Shown here piece by piece: positions 45,008-47,630 of a DNA stretch of 47,630 bases. How positions within the stretch are numbered: position 1 is the stretch's first letter; each line of letters starts with the position of its first letter. The position numbers and the translations under genes are program-made. The DNA comes from Spirogloea muscicola (taxonomy: Eukaryota; Streptophyta; Zygnematophyceae; Spirogloeales; Spirogloeaceae), in assembly GCA_009602725.1 (NCBI GenBank), contig WELB01000105.1, positions 39,707 through 87,336 on the forward strand, given 5' to 3'. A model generated the notes under the pieces. It was given only the letters and a program-made list of their open reading frames with translations, did no database searches and was not told the origin of the DNA.

Positions 45008-45285
45008 CATAAGGGAAGTTCGTGTATTTGAAACAAACGAAGGCCAAATGGCCAAGTACAAAGGCAAGCACATCTTAAGATCTACATAACCCACAGTAGA
45101 TTGACCCGCTCAGTAACCACGGGTCAAAACATAAAGGTCGCTAACCGATGCCTGAATACTAGATGGCAGATACGAAGCCCTTCCGATGCCTGAATACTAG
45201 ATGGCAGATACGAAGCTTTTTTGCCACCAACTAGAGCTCGCCCAGCTTTCTGGTGCAAAGCATTAGCCTGAGCACGCTGCAAAAG
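45008..45285 (-). pseudogene. Type-B retroelement ORF end and tail (copy B3)
   Basis: On the minus strand the scrap begins near the Gln-rich QRAQANALHQKAG region and ends LYVLTRGY-equivalent GTGGTTACTGAGCGGGTCAA. The tail continues through GATGTGCTTGCCTTTGTACT to about 45010. Most of this is shared with copy B4 at 46491-46745. A 38-bp tandem duplication interrupts the ORF part. Confidence 0.72.
45145..45220. repeat. 38-bp tandem duplication within copy B3
   Basis: CCGATGCCTGAATACTAGAT and the next 18 bases occur at 45145-45182 and again at 45183-45220. Copy B4 has only one unit (about 46617-46654), so the duplication arose in B3 after the copies separated. Confidence 0.92.
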
Positions 45286-45419
45286 AGAGCGGCGGCTGCT
45301 GATATTGAGGGGCGGCTTGTGATATCCTTGCCGAGTGCCTACAGGGACTGCAGTGAAGGAGGAAGGCGCGGCTCGAACGAATTGAAAGGAAATGGAGTGT
45401 GTGATGAGTGATGGAGGGC

Positions 45420-45600
45420 CTGAGTGGCCGAGTACAATGAAACTGCTCTACCAGTTCACGGTAATGGCTGTGAGAGGCCAGCCCAAAGAAGTGGCTCTCC
45501 CAGTGGGGGCAAGGGCTGTAAAAAGCCAGTCCGAAGAGAATTGACAAAGCCAAGCCCAAAGGAACGTACAAGGTCTGAAGGGTTTAGGGTTCAGGCAGGA
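45420..45600 (-). repeat. Hairpin-module tail ending in a telomere-like motif
   Basis: Minus-strand modules lie at about 45466-45484 (GGGCTGGCCTCTCACAGCC), 45513-45533 (degenerate) and, as flanks, up to 45579. At 45580-45591 the plus strand reads GGGTTTAGGGTT, about 1.7 units of the TTTAGGG telomere repeat used by plants and many green algae. Beyond it begins the tail end of copy B2. Bases 45286-45419 hold nothing else recognisable. Confidence 0.6.
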
Positions 45601-46170
45601 TACTATTCTGCTTTGTACAAGGCAGTGCAAGGCAAGCACATCGACAGATGTACATCACCTGCTGCTAAGCTGACCCGATCAGTAACCACCAGTCAGCACG
45701 TAGAGTTCGCTAACTGATGCCCTAATACAGGAAGGCCATCGACAAGCCCTTGTGCCACCAGCTACAGCCCGACCAGCTTTCTGGTGCAAAGCATAAGCCT
45801 GAGCTCACTGCAAACAGGCTGACACACGACGTCGCAAAAACGACAGAGGGGCTGCCGGCATGCCCACCTCGGCTGGAAGCATGTCCTCAAGTCGTGCATA
45901 TCCCAGACTAGCGATGTTCTCAAGTAGATTATGAAAACGAGAACCCATGCAGCCAAAGGTGTAAGATTGGTGCTGGTAGGAGGACGATACAAGAGGAGGG
46001 CTGTGAGAGGAGGGCGGCAGAGGGGCCCAGGGAGAGAGAAGGCGCGCAGTGCTCATGAAATGGAAGGGTGGCCAATTTAAGCCAATACACCGTTCAGGCA
46101 AAAGCTGGTGCATACGGTGAGGCTACATGACGAAGCCCTATGCTAAGGTGGCTAAGGTAACAGTGACGTG
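45601..46170 (-). pseudogene. Type-B retroelement ORF end with upstream segment and tail (copy B2)
   Basis: This is the best type-B copy. On the minus strand, from 46170, it carries the upstream segment TTTTGCCTGAACGGTGTATT and ATGAGCACTGCGCGCC. The ORF part follows: YTFGCMGSRFHNLLE, LGYARLEDMLPAEVGMPAAP, LSFLRRRVSACLQRAQA and, after slips, the GGTTACTGATCGGGTCAG stop region near 45690. The tail GATGTACATCTGTCGATGTG runs to about 45610. The upstream segment is the same repeat seen at 24660-24805, linking that cluster to type B. Confidence 0.78.
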
Positions 46171-46490
46171 ACACTCACTGGTGAGCCCCAGGACTGGAAG
46201 CGGCTCTTCTAGCAGAATTAAGCTTCAAAGACAGCGGGTGGAAAGCCCAGGACGAACGTGGAAGGCCTTCCGGCCCCTCCAAGAAGAAGGGCTCGCCCAT
46301 AGAGGATAGGGGCTGGGAAAAGCCAGCCCAAAAAAGAATGAACAGAGTACGAGAAGGGGCCAGGGGAAGCACCAAGAAAAACAAGCACAAAAAGAAAGTA
46401 AGCAGCTACGAAGCACTCAGTAACCCCTGCTAAGCAGTTTCAGGTCAGAGAAACTTGGCTCCTGGAAGCGGGTCCCCTGGCCAGGGGAAT
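46171..46490 (-). repeat. Type-A retroelement ORF-end scrap and tail (copy A7)
   Basis: On the minus strand, about 22 codons of ORF end (GQGTRFQEPSFSDLKLLSRG, then Y-stop) lie at 46490-46425. The tail GAGTGCTTCGTAGCTGCTT follows, with a perfect module at 46311-46330 and ATGGGCGAGCCCTTCTTC. This is nearly identical to 2685-2830 (+). It is joined directly to the 3' end of copy B4. Confidence 0.8.
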
Positions 46491-46760
46491 TCGTGTACTT
46501 AAAGCAAACGAAGGCCAAATAGCCAAGTACAAAGGCAAGCACATCTGAAGACCTACATAACCTACAGAAGATTGACCCGCTCAGTAACCACGGGTAAAAA
46601 CATAAAGGTCACTAACCGATGCCTGGATACTAGATGTCAGATACGAAGCCCTTCTGCCACCAACTAGAGCCAGCTTTCTGGTGCAAAGCATTAGCCTGAG
46701 CACGCTGCAAACAGGCCGAAACTCGTCGTCGCAAGAACGACAAATATGCAGCTGGCCAGG
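46491..46760 (-). pseudogene. Type-B retroelement ORF end and tail (copy B4)
   Basis: On the minus strand the sequence reads LSFLRRRVSACLQRAQANAL and HQKAG, followed by frameshifted codons and the TTACTGAGCGGGTCAATCTT stop region. A tail then ends at GAATTCCCC (46491), where it meets copy A7. It is a close relative of B3 without the 38-bp duplication. Confidence 0.75.
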
Positions 46761-46779
46761 GCTCCAGCCCTCCTCGCGC

Positions 46780-47126
46780 CTCCTTAGTCAATTCTTGTCG
46801 GGCTGGCCTTTCACAGCCCTTGCCCCCATCGCAAGAGCCACTTCTTCTTTTTTGGGCTCGCTTTTCCAGCCCCTATCCTCAATGGGCGAGCCCTTTCGTT
46901 CTTCTCTCCAAGGGCGTAGCGGCCCTCCCAAGGGGGCCAGGGCCGCGAACAGCCAGCCCACAGAGAGAGAGTGCTTCATAAAAAGAGAAGTGCTTTGTTA
47001 ATTCTTTATTGGGCAGACTTTTTCCAGCGCCTATCCTCAATAGGCGAGCCCCAAAAAACAAAAAACAAATAAAAAGAAAGAGAAGTGGCTCTCCCAAATG
47101 GGGGCAAGGGCTGCGAGAAGCCAGCC
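46780..47126. repeat. Tail modules in opposite orientations with an A-rich spacer
   Basis: Plus modules lie at about 46799-46818 (GGGCTGGCCTTTCACAGCCC), 46852-46870 (GGGCTCGCTTTTCCAGCCC) and 47010-47028. Minus modules lie at about 46940-46960 and 47107-47128. At 47050-47083 an A-rich stretch (AAAAAACAAAAAACAAATAA and more) separates the last plus module from the last minus module, so two tails meet 3' end to 3' end. Confidence 0.72.
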
Positions 47127-47630
47127 CAAAACGTCGACGTCCACGGCGCCTTTGGCGCCAAATGCCTTGACCTGCTTCACCGCCTTGCGCGGCGAGCAGC
47201 GGCCCGCCGCCACGGGCAGCAGGGCGAGCAGGCTGGCTTCGATGTCGCCGGGTCCCTCGCCCAAGTCTTCCGGATACGCTTGGCCGTCTCTTTGCAGCGG
47301 TCCCTGGCAGATCACCCGCGGGAAGACGAGTTCTTCCCGCTCGCCATCGATACGCACGGGGCGCTGGGCGCTCGGTGGCTCGAGCTGCTTAACCAGCTCT
47401 CTCGTCACGCCATTGCCCGCCGCTTCCATGGGGAGCCGGTGGACTCCCATGCAGCAGGGTCGCTAGCGCAGGTGTACCGCATGCGCTTGGCCGTCTCGCT
47501 GCAGAGGTCTATGGCCCGCGCGCTGCACCTGCGTGCAGGCAGAGCCCTCGCTGCTGCCTCTGGCTCTGGCCAGGGGACCCGCTTCCAGGAACCCAGTCTC
47601 TCTGACCTGAGGCTGCTTAGCAGGGGTTAC
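47127..47630 (+). pseudogene. Type-A retroelement ORF end with in-frame duplicated terminal domain (copy A8)
   Basis: A single open frame reads VDVHGAFGAKCLDLLHRLAR…AGSLAQVFRIRLAVSLQRSL. It then continues straight into a second, diverged version of the same segment: PREDEFFPLAIDTHGALGAR…AGSLAQVYRMRLAVSLQRSM. HLRAGRALAAASG follows, then LSDLRLLSRGY at the last base. The second half (47307-47617) is an almost exact inverted copy of window bases 1-311. The window ends just where the stop codon is expected. The 5' end abuts a minus-strand module. Confidence 0.85.

Overview
The window reads as nuclear DNA of a green alga. It carries intron-rich genes (about 10 to 25 short exons, mostly GT-AG), plant-type chloroplast proteins, a GC-rich sequence with poly-Ala and poly-Pro N-termini, and many decayed non-LTR retroelement ends. 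A trebouxiophyte-like chlorophyte fits the plant-type protein set, but I cannot fix the genus from sequence alone.

Layout. 1-2887: two non-LTR retroelement remnants joined head to head, then a module-rich retroelement tail. 3062-7527 (+): secreted or membrane-anchored leucine-rich-repeat protein with an extensin-like proline stalk. 7528-8439: no gene. 8440-8785: retroelement end. 8845-11676 (+): GT37-type fucosyltransferase. 11677-12945: convergent intergenic region with foldbacks and a CA microsatellite. 12946-24204 (-): very large TIC236/TamB-like chloroplast envelope protein. 24301-28235: dense cluster of retroelement tails, ORF-end scraps and foldbacks. 28544-28981: assembly gap. 28982-31052 (+): group-I (VIP1/RSG-like) bZIP factor, 5' end lost in the gap. 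31053-33143: convergent intergenic region, no gene. 33144-40792 (-): complete Mg-chelatase H subunit (CHLH). 41058-41870: retroelement scraps. 42284-44483 (-): SLC35F/EamA-type transporter. 45008-47630: more retroelement ends, finishing inside a copy almost identical to, and inverted relative to, the first 311 bases.

Six genes are therefore supported. CHLH (chlorophyll synthesis) and TIC236 (protein import into plastids) are both plastid functions. The GT37 enzyme and the LRR/proline-rich protein point to cell wall or surface glycoprotein work. The bZIP and the transporter are regulatory and membrane genes with no visible link to the rest. Nothing indicates operon-like organisation.

The most unusual content is the repeat system. 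At least two retroelement types (called A and B here) share the same ORF terminus (…L-T/S-R-G-Y-stop) but have different 3' tails. The A tail is built from a recurring hairpin module (arms GGGCTGG/CCAGCCC and variants) seen about 28 times on both strands, often as tail-to-tail foldbacks. Such tails lie in the 5' flank of every gene here, while both convergent 3'-3' intervals lack them. Separately, four perfect short-loop foldbacks of 34-37 nt occur, two of them inside CHLH introns.
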